Shown here in pieces: positions 52,175-60,480 of a stretch of DNA of 64,000 nucleotides. The notes beneath the pieces are model-generated. The model was not told the origin of the DNA. It searched no databases and was given only the letters and a program-made list of their open reading frames with translations. The stretch is from assembly GCA_039809865.1 (NCBI GenBank), contig JBDHVW010000003.1, positions 62,001 to 126,000 of the forward strand, in the 5' to 3' direction. The DNA is from QWHO01 sp039809865 (GTDB lineage: Bacteria; Vulcanimicrobiota; Xenobia; Xenobiales; QWHO01). The position numbers and the translations under genes are program-made. Each line of letters opens with the position of its first letter. Within the stretch, counting starts at the first letter, position 1.

Positions 52175-53263
52175 TCAAGGCCGGCCCACGGGGGTCCAGT
52201 CGTAGGAGTCGTCGGTGCTGCCGTCGCGGTAACGGATTCCGCCGGGACTGAAGGGGAAACCGTCCGGGTGGCGCTGCCCCTGGCAGCTCAGAGCCTCGAT
52301 GCCTAGCTCTTCCAGCGAAAGGAGCTCGTCGGGCTGGGAGACTCCATCTCCGTCGCGGTCCTGCCAGACGGCCAACCCGCGGGTCTCGGGGCCGGTCAGC
52401 CAGCCGTCCCCGTCGTCGTCCAGCGAGCTCATCGCCTCGTAGCCGTCCTTCCAGAACACCCACCAGGACACTCCGCCCATCAGCTGCAGGCCGGACCGGA
52501 TCTGCGGCTTGGTCTCGCGGTAGACCAGCCAGCCGGCCCGGGGCGTCACCCAGCCCCAGCGGCGCGGGCCCGTGCCGTCGAGGTCGAAGCGCACGTCGGC
52601 ATCCGGATTCACCAGCGACTCGAAGCGCGCCCCGCGCTGGAGGGGGATGAGCACGGGGGTTACCGCGCGCGGGATCGCCCGCAGCTCGGCCACCTTCTTC
52701 GTGACATCGGCGATCTCTTTGGCGTCCTTTCTGGGGTCGAGCTTGTGGATCAGGTAGCCGCCCGCCTCCACCCCCATGGAGTCGATGAGGGTGCTGGTGG
52801 CGCCTGCCTTCTCGAGAACGTAGCGGCCGGCGAACACCTGGCGGTAGAGATTGAGCGCTTCCTTCCTGCGCCCCGACTGCTCGTAGCACCAACCCAGACC
52901 AAGCTTGGCGCTCAGGTTCTTCGGGTCGAGCAGCACCGCGTTCTGGAAAGCCCGGATCGCCTTCTCCAGGTACTTGCGACGAAGCTGGGCCTGCCCGGTC
53001 ACCGCGGCGGGGGGAAAGCCGGGGTCGAGCTGCCCGAAGTAGGGATCGGATGAGCCTTTCTCCACTTTGACCACCGTGAGCTTCTGAGCATAAGCCAGCG
53101 AGTAGACGCGTCCCAGGAGATACTGGGCGTGGGCGTCCGATTGGCCCCTCTTCTCGAGGTTCGCGATCATGCGGTCGACGGGCACGTCGGTCACGATGTC
53201 CTCCGCCATCTCGGCGACAGCGGCGCAGCAGACGAGCAGGATGAGGAGGCAGGCCTTCTTCAC
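52175..53263 (-). CDS. Secreted TPR protein with EF-hand-like loops, paralogue 2
   Basis: 362 residues from GTG 53263, overlapping the upstream paralogue stop (GTGA). Signal peptide VKKACLLILLVCCAAVAEM. TPR-like segment 'AIRAFQNAVLLDPKNLSAKL', 'GLGWCYEQSGRRKEALNLYR'. A conserved middle 'AVTPVLIPLQRGARFESLV' leads to 'DADVRFDLDGTG', two calcium-loop-like stretches 'SLDDDGDGWLTGPE' and 'WQDRDGDGVSQPDEL', and the ending 'LSCQGQRHPDGFPFSPGG'. Alignable over its whole length with the gene at 53260-54327. Unknown function, periplasmic by prediction; the DxDxDG loops suggest calcium binding. Confidence 0.75.
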   Translation of the reverse strand: MKKACLLILLVCCAAVAEMAEDIVTDVPVDRMIANLEKRGQSDAHAQYLLGRVYSLAYAQKLTVVKVEKGSSDPYFGQLDPGFPPAAVTGQAQLRRKYLEKAIRAFQNAVLLDPKNLSAKLGLGWCYEQSGRRKEALNLYRQVFAGRYVLEKAGATSTLIDSMGVEAGGYLIHKLDPRKDAKEIADVTKKVAELRAIPRAVTPVLIPLQRGARFESLVNPDADVRFDLDGTGPRRWGWVTPRAGWLVYRETKPQIRSGLQLMGGVSWWVFWKDGYEAMSSLDDDGDGWLTGPETRGLAVWQDRDGDGVSQPDELLSLEELGIEALSCQGQRHPDGFPFSPGGIRYRDGSTDDSYDWTPVGRP

Positions 53264-54327
53264 GGGCGGCCCTCCGGCATCCAGTCGTAGCTGGGTCCCT
53301 CGGTCCCGTCGGTGTAGCGGACCCCGTTGGGACAATAGGGGAAGCCGTCGGGATGCGGCTGTCCCTGGCAGCTCAGGCCCTCGATGCCGAGAGCGGGGAG
53401 GGCCTTCAGCTCGTCGGCCTGGGCGGTTCCGTCGCGGTCTTCGTCGCACCAGACGCTGATGCCGTCGAGCTCGGGCCCCCGCAACCAGCCGTCGCCGTTG
53501 CTGTCCAGCGCCGCCATCGCCTCGTAGCCGTCGCGCCAGAACACCCACCAGGTCACGTTTCCGAACAGCTGCAGGCCGTTGTGCGGCTCTTTGTAGACCA
53601 GCCAGCCCGCCTTCGCGGTCGTCCAGCCCCAGGCCAGCTTGCGTCCGGAGCCGTCCAGATCGAAGCGCACCCGCGCCTTCGGGTCCACCAGCGACTCGAA
53701 GGCAGCCCCCCGCTCGAGGGGGATCAGAACGGGCGTGACGGCGCGCGGCTGGGCTTCCAGACGGGCGATCTCCTTCTTCAGCTCGGCGATCTCGGCCGCA
53801 TCCTTCTTGGGGTCGAGCAGGGCCACCAGGCGCTGCCCGGCCTCCTGGCGGATGCCGGGCCCGAAGACGTGCCCTTCCGGCTTCGCTTCGGCATAGACCT
53901 TGCGGTATTGCGTGATGGCCTGGGCCCGGTCCCCCGACTCCTCGAGGCACCAGGCCAGGCCCATGCGGGCCACGCCGTCCTTCGGGTCGAGCTCCACGGC
54001 CTTGCGATAGTGCGCCAGCGCCTGCTCCAGCCTCTTGCGCGCGCCTTTGGCGACGACCCTGTCGGGTGGATACCCGGGGTCGAGAGGACCGAACCAGGGC
54101 TTGTCCTGGTCGTTCTTCGCCACCTGGAACGTGGCCACGTTCTGGGCGTAAGCGATGGCGTTCACGCGGCCGAGCAGATACTGCAGATGGGCGTCTTTGG
54201 GCGCTTTGGCGGCCTGCTGCTCGAGCTTGGCCAGCAGCTTGTCCACGGGCACGTCCAGCGTGTCGGGGATGAACGGGCGGCCGAATGCGGTCGCGGTCAA
54301 CAGGGCGAGGAGAAGAAGAGTGCGCAT
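53260..54327 (-). CDS. Secreted TPR protein with EF-hand-like loops, paralogue 1
   Basis: 355 residues from ATG 54327. Signal peptide MRTLLLLALLTATAFG. Same plan as its downstream neighbour: 'DAHLQYLLGRVNAIAYAQNV', 'ALAHYRKAVELDPKDGVARM', 'GLAWCLEESGDRAQAITQYR', 'AVTPVLIPLERGAAFESLVD', 'ARVRFDLDGSGRKLAWGW', 'ALDSNGDGWLRGPE', 'WCDEDRDGTAQADEL' and 'GLSCQGQPHPDGFPYCPNG'. A recent-looking tandem duplication with translational coupling, suggesting a heteromer or divided labour. Divergent from the aldehyde dehydrogenase gene by 55 nt. Confidence 0.75.
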   Translation of the reverse strand: MRTLLLLALLTATAFGRPFIPDTLDVPVDKLLAKLEQQAAKAPKDAHLQYLLGRVNAIAYAQNVATFQVAKNDQDKPWFGPLDPGYPPDRVVAKGARKRLEQALAHYRKAVELDPKDGVARMGLAWCLEESGDRAQAITQYRKVYAEAKPEGHVFGPGIRQEAGQRLVALLDPKKDAAEIAELKKEIARLEAQPRAVTPVLIPLERGAAFESLVDPKARVRFDLDGSGRKLAWGWTTAKAGWLVYKEPHNGLQLFGNVTWWVFWRDGYEAMAALDSNGDGWLRGPELDGISVWCDEDRDGTAQADELKALPALGIEGLSCQGQPHPDGFPYCPNGVRYTDGTEGPSYDWMPEGRP

Positions 54328-54382
54328 GAGGGCGGTTTCGGGCGGGCGGGATCGGAACCTTCCCGGGGCGAAGCTCGCGCCC

Positions 54383-55822
54383 ATGCAGACATTGAAGAAA
54401 CAGCACCAGATGTTCATCGGAGGCAAGTGGGTCGATTCCGCCGGAGGCGAGATCGAAGACGTGCTCAACCCGGCGACCGAAGAGGTCCTCGGACAGGTCT
54501 ACCGGGGCACCCAGGAAGACGTGGACCGGGCCGTGGATGCGGCCTCCAAGGCCTTCCCGAAGTGGGCCGCCTCGACACCCCAGGATCGCGCCACGGCGCT
54601 GCTCAAGCTGGCCGACCTGATCGATCGGCACGCCGAGGAGCTGGCCCAGATGGAGAGCGCCAACGTGGGCAAGCCGATCGCCTATTCGCGCGGCGAGGTG
54701 CCCTTCATGAGCGACAACCTGCGCTTCTTCGCGGGCGCGGCGCGGCTGATGGAAGGCCGCGCAACCGGAGAATACATGACCAACCACACCAGCTGGATCC
54801 GGCGCGAGCCGGTCGGCGTCGTGGGCTCGATCGCGCCCTGGAACTACCCGCTGATGATGGCGGTGTGGAAGATCGCGCCGGCGCTGGCGGCAGGCAATAC
54901 CGTCGTGCTCAAGCCGTCCGAACAGACGCCGCTCACCACGCTGCGCCTGGCCGAGCTGGCCGCCGAGGTCTTTCCCGAAGGCGTCTTCAACGTGATCACC
55001 GGCCACGGTCAGCCCGTGGGCGCGGGCATCGTGGCGCATCCCAAGGTGGGAATGGTGTCGCTGACCGGGGACACCTCCACCGGCAAGAAGGTCGCCGCTG
55101 CGGCCGCGGCCTCCTTGAAGCGCGTCCACCTGGAGCTGGGTGGCAAGGCGCCGGTGCTGGTCTTTGACGACGCCGAGGTGGACCGCGTGGCCAAGAACCT
55201 GCGCACGGCGGGCTTCTACAACACCGGACAGGATTGCACCGCGGCCACGCGCGTCTACGCCAGCGCCAAAGTGTACGACAAGCTGATGGAGTCGCTGATC
55301 CCCGCGGTCAACACCATCAAGGTCGGCGACGTGGGGAGCGAGGACTCGGAGATGGGGCCGCTCATCTCGCGCTCGCAGCAAGAACGCGTGAAGGGCTTCG
55401 TGGAGAGGGCTCCCAAGCACGTCGAGGTGCTGGCCGGCGGGCGCGTCCCCGACGGCAAGGGCTACTTCTTCCAGCCGACCGTGCTGGGCAGCGTGGACCA
55501 GAAGGACGAGGTCGTGCAGCGCGAGATCTTCGGCCCGGTGCTGACCGTGACGCGATTCGCCTCGGATGAGGAAGCCATCGAGTGGGCCAACGACACCGAT
55601 TACGGGCTGGCCAGCTCGGTCTGGACCACCAACGTCAACCGCGCCCTGAAGGCCTCCAAGCTGCTGCGTTTCGGATGCGTCTGGATCAACACCCATATGA
55701 CGCTGGTCAGCGAGATGCCCCATGGCGGCTTCAAGCAAAGCGGCTACGGCAAGGACCTGTCGATGTACGGGCTGGAGGACTATACGGTCGTCAAGCACGT
55801 CATGGCGAGATTCGGGAAGTGA
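54383..55822 (+). CDS. Gamma-aminobutyraldehyde dehydrogenase-like NAD+-dependent aldehyde dehydrogenase
   Basis: 479 residues from ATG 54383 (MQTLKKQHQMFIGGKWVDSA). Aldehyde dehydrogenase motifs: 'VGVVGSIAPWNYPLMMAVWK', 'AGNTVVLKPSEQTPLT', NAD site 'VSLTGDTSTGKKV', general base Glu in 'LELGGKAPVLVFDDA', nucleophile Cys in 'YNTGQDCTAATR', and 'EIFGPVLTVTRFASDEEA'. Long stretches (GEYM..HTSWIRREPVGVV, SEMPHGGFKQSGYGKDLSMY) are close to E. coli YdcW/PatD, which oxidises 4-aminobutanal to GABA in putrescine breakdown. The next gene, overlapping by GTGA, is a GABA aminotransferase, which supports this assignment. Confidence 0.93.
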   Translation: MQTLKKQHQMFIGGKWVDSAGGEIEDVLNPATEEVLGQVYRGTQEDVDRAVDAASKAFPKWAASTPQDRATALLKLADLIDRHAEELAQMESANVGKPIAYSRGEVPFMSDNLRFFAGAARLMEGRATGEYMTNHTSWIRREPVGVVGSIAPWNYPLMMAVWKIAPALAAGNTVVLKPSEQTPLTTLRLAELAAEVFPEGVFNVITGHGQPVGAGIVAHPKVGMVSLTGDTSTGKKVAAAAAASLKRVHLELGGKAPVLVFDDAEVDRVAKNLRTAGFYNTGQDCTAATRVYASAKVYDKLMESLIPAVNTIKVGDVGSEDSEMGPLISRSQQERVKGFVERAPKHVEVLAGGRVPDGKGYFFQPTVLGSVDQKDEVVQREIFGPVLTVTRFASDEEAIEWANDTDYGLASSVWTTNVNRALKASKLLRFGCVWINTHMTLVSEMPHGGFKQSGYGKDLSMYGLEDYTVVKHVMARFGK

Positions 55823-57132
55823 GGGCCATCAAGCTGAAGACCGAGGTCCCGGGCCCCAAGAGCCTCGCGCTCTATGCGCGGCTCGAGCAGGCGACGCCAC
55901 GGGCGGTGGGGCATACCACGCCGATCGCGGTGGCCCACGCCGAGGGGGCGCGGATTACCGACGTGGACGGCAACGTGCTGCTCGACTTCGGGGGCGGCAT
56001 CGGGGTCGTCAACGTGGGCCACCGCGCCCCCAAAGTGGTGGCGGCGCTGCACGACCAGGCCGACCGGTATCTACACCAGTGCTTCCAGGTGATGACCTAC
56101 GAGCCGTACATCGAGCTCTGCGAGCGGCTCAACGCGCTCACACCCGGCGGTCACGCCAAGAAGACCGTGCTGTTCAACAGCGGCGCGGAAGCGGTGGAGA
56201 ACGCCATCAAGGTGGCGCGCGCCGCCACGGGGCGCAGGGCTATTCTGTGCTTCGACCGCGGCTTCCACGGGCGCACCCTGCTGGCGCTCGGGCTGACCGG
56301 CCAGGTGCAACCCTACAAAGCGGGCTTCGGGCCGTTTCCGGCCGACCTGATCCGCCTGCCCTACCCCTACTGCTATCGCTGCTCGCATCCCAAGAGCCCC
56401 TGCTGCCAGAACGATCTGCACGCGCTCGAGAGCGTGGTGCGCTCGCAGGTCGCCCCGGAGGAGATCGCGGCCGTCATCGTCGAGCCCGTGCTGGGCGAAG
56501 GCGGCTTCCTGGTGCCCCCCGAGGGCTATCTGACGGCGCTGCACGCGTTCTGTCAGAAGCACGGCATCCTGTTCATCGCCGACGAGGTGCAGACGGGCTT
56601 CGGCCGTACCGGCAAGTGGTTCGCCTGCGAGCATTTCGGTCTCGTCCCCGACCTCATGACGATGGCCAAGTCGCTGGCGGGCGGTACCGTGCTGAGCGCC
56701 CTGACGGGCCGCGCCGAGCTGATGGACGCGCCCGGGCCGGGTGGCCTGGGAGGCACCTACGGCGGCTCTCCGATGGCCTGCCGTGCGGCCCTGGCCACGC
56801 TGGAAACGCTCGCGGAGGAGGGCCTGATCGAGCGCGCCAACCACCTGGGAGACCTGGTGCGCCAGCGTGCCCTCGCATGGCAGAAGCGCTGGGACTTCGT
56901 GGGCGACGTGCGGGGCCTGGGGGCGATGATGGCCGTCGAGCTGGTGGAGAAGGACCGGTCTCCCGCCAGCGCGCGGGCCGCCACCGTGCTGAAACGCTGC
57001 TACCAGAAGGGCCTGATCCTGCTCAAAGCCGGCGCGGGCGCCAATGTGCTGCGCTTCTTGATGCCGCTCAGCCTCTCGGACGCCGAGCTGGCCGAGGGAC
57101 TGGACGTGCTCGAGGGAGTTCTGGCCGAGTGA
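55819..57132 (+). CDS. gabT: 4-aminobutyrate aminotransferase
   Basis: 437 residues from GTG 55819, overlapping the dehydrogenase stop by 4 nt. Class III PLP aminotransferase: 'VLFNSGAEAVENAIKVARAA', 'FHGRTLLALGLTGQVQPYK', 'VIVEPVLGEGGFLVPPEGYL', 'FIADEVQTGFGRTGKWFA', PLP Lys in 'LMTMAKSLAGGTVLSA', 'GTYGGSPMACRAALATL'. It transfers the GABA amino group to 2-oxoglutarate, giving succinate semialdehyde and glutamate. Together with the preceding enzyme it makes a 4-aminobutanal to GABA to succinate-semialdehyde segment. A succinate-semialdehyde dehydrogenase is not in the window. The next gene (lipoprotein) also starts by GTGA overlap. Confidence 0.93.
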   Translation: MRAIKLKTEVPGPKSLALYARLEQATPRAVGHTTPIAVAHAEGARITDVDGNVLLDFGGGIGVVNVGHRAPKVVAALHDQADRYLHQCFQVMTYEPYIELCERLNALTPGGHAKKTVLFNSGAEAVENAIKVARAATGRRAILCFDRGFHGRTLLALGLTGQVQPYKAGFGPFPADLIRLPYPYCYRCSHPKSPCCQNDLHALESVVRSQVAPEEIAAVIVEPVLGEGGFLVPPEGYLTALHAFCQKHGILFIADEVQTGFGRTGKWFACEHFGLVPDLMTMAKSLAGGTVLSALTGRAELMDAPGPGGLGGTYGGSPMACRAALATLETLAEEGLIERANHLGDLVRQRALAWQKRWDFVGDVRGLGAMMAVELVEKDRSPASARAATVLKRCYQKGLILLKAGAGANVLRFLMPLSLSDAELAEGLDVLEGVLAE

Positions 57133-58898
57133 GACGCCTCGCCCTGCTCCTGCTGACTTTGCTGGCGTTCTCTGGATGCGGCGGCGACAACCCTGCAGCT
57201 CCGACGGCGACCTCCACTCCGCCGAGCTCGCCCCTGCTGAACCTCGATCCCCTGACTCCTCCGACGCTGGCCAATGTGGGCTATGCCAACGGGCTCACCG
57301 TGGCCGTGGGCACGGACGGCACCATCCTGACCTCGCGCGACGCCCGCACCTACACGCCCCGCAACTCGCCCGTCAACGTGAATCTGCGCGGCGTGACCTA
57401 CGGCAACGGCGTCTGGGTGGCCGTGGGGGACGCGTCGCTGATCGTCTATTCGGAGGACGACGGGGTGACCTGGACCCAGGCCCCGGTGCCGGTGGCGGTG
57501 AGCGTCACCGGGTTTCGCGGCGCGGCCTTCGGCAACGGGAGGTTCGTGGTCGCCGGTGGAGGCGGAGTCCTGTTGACCTCGCCCGACGGCCGCACCTGGA
57601 CCCAGGTCGACAGCACCACCACCAACATTCTCTGGGGCGCCACGTTCGCCCGCGGCCTCTTCGTCGTCAGCGGCCAGTTTGGCACACTGCTCACTTCGGC
57701 CGATGGGCAGACCTGGACCCCCCGCACCTCGGGCGTGGGGGACTTCCTGTGGCAGGTCATCGAGGGCCCGCCAGGCTTCGTGGCCGTGGGAGACCTGGGC
57801 AGCATCGTCTACTCGGCCGACGGGCTCAACTGGGGCCCCGTCCCCTCGCCCACCCAGGAAGTGCTGCGCAGCGTCGCTTACGGTCGCCAGGGCTTCATCG
57901 CCGCGGGCAGCGAGGGCGCCCTGCTCTCGAGCCAGGACGGCCAGGTGTGGACCGCGCTCGACTCCCCCACGGCCGGCATTCTGCGCGGCATCACCTACTC
58001 CAACGACACCACTTACGTGGCGGTGGGCGACGCGGGCGCCATCCTGCTGTCCTATGACGGCCAGATGTTCCTGGTCGACGAGTCGGGCGAGCCCACCGAC
58101 CTCTGGGCCGCCGTGTTCGGCAACGGGATCTTCGTGGCCGGGGGCGGCGACGGGCGCCTGCTGCGCTCGACCGATGGCCAGAGCTGGACTCCCGTGCTGT
58201 CGGGCACGGCCCAGAACCTCTACAGCGGAGCCTTCGGCAACGGGCGCTTCGTGCTGGTCGGCTCGCGAGGCCAGATCCAGACCTCCACCGACGGCCAGAA
58301 CTGGAGCCAGGTCCCCTCGGGCACCGAGCAAAACCTGTATGGAGTGGCGTTCCTGAACGGGATCTTCCTGGCCGGCGGCCTGGAAGGCACGTTCCTGACT
58401 TCGCCCGACGGCCTGACCTGGACCCCGGGGACGGTGCCGGAAGTCCACTCGCTGCGCGGCTTCGCCTTCGGTCAGGGGCTGTATGTCGAGGGCGGCGCCG
58501 GGCAGCTGATCACCTCGCCCGATACGGTCAACTGGACCGTGATCCCGGCCGGCATCGGTCACTTCCAGACGGCGGCGGCGTTCGGCGCGGGGATGTTCGT
58601 CATCCCCGGCCACGTCGGGCGGCTGCTGACCTCACCCGACGGGGTGAATTGGAGCGTGAAGGAGGCTCCCACGACTGATAACCTGGTGTCGGCCCTCTTC
58701 GCCAACGGTCAGTTCGTGCTGGGAGGCCTGGGGCTGGTCGTGACCTCGCCCGACGGCGTCAACTTTGCAACCCGGACGCTGCCCACCAGCAGCACGGTGC
58801 GCGCTCTGGCGTTCGGAAACGGGCTCTACGTGGCCGTGGGCGACAACAACACGCGCCTGTTCTCTACGGACGCGGTCAGCTGGGGCGTGAGCCCCTAG
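57129..58898 (+). CDS. Lipoprotein with about 12 BNR/WD-like beta-propeller repeats
   Basis: 589 residues from GTG 57129, overlapping the gabT stop. Lipoprotein signal VRRLALLLLTLLAFSGC (lipobox AFSGC). After a Pro/Thr linker, repeats of about 42 residues follow: 'V.YGNG..VAVG..G.I..S.DG..WT....', for example 'SLIVYSEDDGVTWTQAPVPV', 'GVLLTSPDGRTWTQVDSTTT', 'GRLLRSTDGQSWTPVLSGTA', 'GLVVTSPDGVNFATRTLPT'. The pattern is that of BNR/photosynthesis-stability-factor/sialidase-type propellers without catalytic residues. Translational coupling to gabT is odd for a lipoprotein and may simply reflect compact genome organisation. Overlaps the convergent gene by 4 nt. Confidence 0.85.
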   Translation: MRRLALLLLTLLAFSGCGGDNPAAPTATSTPPSSPLLNLDPLTPPTLANVGYANGLTVAVGTDGTILTSRDARTYTPRNSPVNVNLRGVTYGNGVWVAVGDASLIVYSEDDGVTWTQAPVPVAVSVTGFRGAAFGNGRFVVAGGGGVLLTSPDGRTWTQVDSTTTNILWGATFARGLFVVSGQFGTLLTSADGQTWTPRTSGVGDFLWQVIEGPPGFVAVGDLGSIVYSADGLNWGPVPSPTQEVLRSVAYGRQGFIAAGSEGALLSSQDGQVWTALDSPTAGILRGITYSNDTTYVAVGDAGAILLSYDGQMFLVDESGEPTDLWAAVFGNGIFVAGGGDGRLLRSTDGQSWTPVLSGTAQNLYSGAFGNGRFVLVGSRGQIQTSTDGQNWSQVPSGTEQNLYGVAFLNGIFLAGGLEGTFLTSPDGLTWTPGTVPEVHSLRGFAFGQGLYVEGGAGQLITSPDTVNWTVIPAGIGHFQTAAAFGAGMFVIPGHVGRLLTSPDGVNWSVKEAPTTDNLVSALFANGQFVLGGLGLVVTSPDGVNFATRTLPTSSTVRALAFGNGLYVAVGDNNTRLFSTDAVSWGVSP

Positions 58899-59503
58899 CG
58901 GCAGCGATAGCCGCCCGCCCCGGGAATGATGGGCGGGCTGACCGTGTTGAAGACCGGGAACCCGAGGTTGAGGGCCGGTCCGCTCGGCAGGCCGGGCAAG
59001 AAGCCGGGATAGGTCGAGGGATACTGGGCGGGGTAATACGGGCGGTTGGAGCAGCGGTTGCCGTAGCCATAGTTGCCGTAACCGTAGTAGGGGCCGTAGC
59101 CGCCGTAGAAGCCGTAGCCGTAGTAGGGCGAGGTCGGCAGCACGGTGGAGCTGAAGGAGCCGCCTCCTCCGCCGGGGCTCATGCTGGCGTTGGGGCCAGG
59201 GGCGTACGTCGAGGTATAGGTTCGCACGCGCTGCTCGGGGACGTAGGTGGGCTGCGCGGGGGGCGCGTAGCTCACGTCGACCGGCTGCATGCTGGCGTCG
59301 GTGGCCGACGGCCCGAGGTCGTACTCCTTGAACTGCGAAGCCGCGGTGCGTTTGAGCGGGCGCTGCTTCTTGGCGCGATAATCCTTGATGACGATGGTCT
59401 TCTGGCCGTTGGCGTCGGTGGTCGTCCTGGTGACGACGCCCTTTTCGGCCGAGGCGCCGGCGCTGAGAGTGCAGATCATGAGGGCGGCGATGAGACTCTT
59501 CAT
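58895..59503 (-). CDS. Secreted Gly/Tyr-rich protein
   Basis: 202 residues from ATG 59503, overlapping the rluD stop (ATGA). Signal peptide MKSLIAALMICTLSAGASA|EKG. A short basic part ('TTTDANGQKTIVIKDYRAKK') is followed by a low-complexity Pro/Ser region and a Gly/Tyr run ('YYGYGFYGGYGPYYGYGNYG'). The C-terminus is 'GFLPGLPSGPALNLGFPVFN...CR'. No family recognised. Gly/Tyr-rich secreted segments often form cohesive or amyloid-like layers; that is only a possibility here. Confidence 0.65.
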   Translation of the reverse strand: MKSLIAALMICTLSAGASAEKGVVTRTTTDANGQKTIVIKDYRAKKQRPLKRTAASQFKEYDLGPSATDASMQPVDVSYAPPAQPTYVPEQRVRTYTSTYAPGPNASMSPGGGGGSFSSTVLPTSPYYGYGFYGGYGPYYGYGNYGYGNRCSNRPYYPAQYPSTYPGFLPGLPSGPALNLGFPVFNTVSPPIIPGAGGYRCR

Positions 59504-60480
59504 GCCGATAGTGTACCCGATCCGTAGCGCAGGCGCAACTCCTCGAGGATCTGCTGCACCACCCGGGGCGCGGGTGCCGTGAACTCGAGCGTCTGGCCGG
59601 TGATGGGGTGCTGCAGCTCCAGGCGCCGGCAGTGCAGCGCCTGTCCCTCCAGGTCCCACGGGTTGGGACGGCGTCCGTAGTGCGTGTCCCCCACCAGCGG
59701 GTGGCCCAGCCACGTCAGGTGCACGCGGATCTGGTGGGTGCGGCCCGTGTGCAGGTGGCACTCGACGCGCGCGAACTGACCTCCGAACTCCTCGAGCACC
59801 TGGTAGTCGGTCAGCGCGTCCCGGCCCCCGGGGACGATGGCCATGCGTTTGCGGTCGACTTTGTGGCGGGCGATCGGCTGGTCGATCCGTCCACGGTTGG
59901 GGGAGGGCACCCCGTGGACCAGCGCCTCGTAGATCTTGATGACGCTGCGGTCTTGAAACTGCTGCTGAAGGCGAAAGTGCGCCTGATCGTGCTTGGCCAC
60001 CACCATCAGCCCCGAGGTGTTCTTGTCCAGCCGGTGCACGATGCCCGGGCGCTCGACGCCCCGGATTCCGGACAGGTCCGAGATGTGCGCGAGCAGCGCG
60101 TTCACCAGGGTGCCCGAGGGCGCTCCCGAGCCCGGGTGGACCGTGAGGCCTCGCTGTTTGTTCAGGATGAGGATGTGGGCGTCCTGGAACACGATGTCCA
60201 GAGGGATATCCGGCTCCGGCTCGGGGTCGGCCGCCACCACGGGCGGGATCTCGACCAGCACCTGCCAGCCCGCCTTCAGCTTCGTGGAGCTCCGGGGATG
60301 GGCGGCGCCGAGCATCACGCGGCCCTTCTCGATCCAGTCCTGAATCTGGGAGCGCGAGCGGTCGAGCCGGGCCGCCAGGAAGAGGTCGAGACGCTGGCCG
60401 ACGTCCTCGGCCCGGACCTCGAAGCTCTGCACGTCGGCCTCGGGTTTGACGTCCTCGGGTGGCTCGAACGGGTCGCTCAT
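59500..60480 (-). CDS. rluD: RluD-type 23S rRNA pseudouridine synthase
   Basis: 326 residues from ATG 60480, overlapping the mannosyltransferase stop (ATGA). N-terminal S4 domain ('GQRLDLFLAARLDRSRSQIQ', 'DWIEKGRVML') and RsuA/RluD catalytic domain with 'RPGIVHRLDKNTSGLMVVAK' (catalytic Asp in HRLD), 'FQDRSVIKIYEALVHG', 'CHLHTGRTHQIRVHLTWLGH' and 'GDTHYG'. It converts uridines to pseudouridine in large-subunit rRNA. The exact RluC/RluD specificity cannot be settled, but the length and S4 domain favour RluD. Confidence 0.92.
   Translation of the reverse strand: MSDPFEPPEDVKPEADVQSFEVRAEDVGQRLDLFLAARLDRSRSQIQDWIEKGRVMLGAAHPRSSTKLKAGWQVLVEIPPVVAADPEPEPDIPLDIVFQDAHILILNKQRGLTVHPGSGAPSGTLVNALLAHISDLSGIRGVERPGIVHRLDKNTSGLMVVAKHDQAHFRLQQQFQDRSVIKIYEALVHGVPSPNRGRIDQPIARHKVDRKRMAIVPGGRDALTDYQVLEEFGGQFARVECHLHTGRTHQIRVHLTWLGHPLVGDTHYGRRPNPWDLEGQALHCRRLELQHPITGQTLEFTAPAPRVVQQILEELRLRYGSGTLSA

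Noticed and set aside
52175..55798. A 1,207-codon minus-strand open frame
   Set aside because: Its first two thirds are antisense to the aldehyde dehydrogenase and out of frame with paralogue 1; only the last 362 codons, from GTG 53263, are a real gene.
55722..57128. Upstream part of the frame that contains the BNR lipoprotein
   Set aside because: Out-of-frame reading of gabT; the lipoprotein signal begins at GTG 57129.
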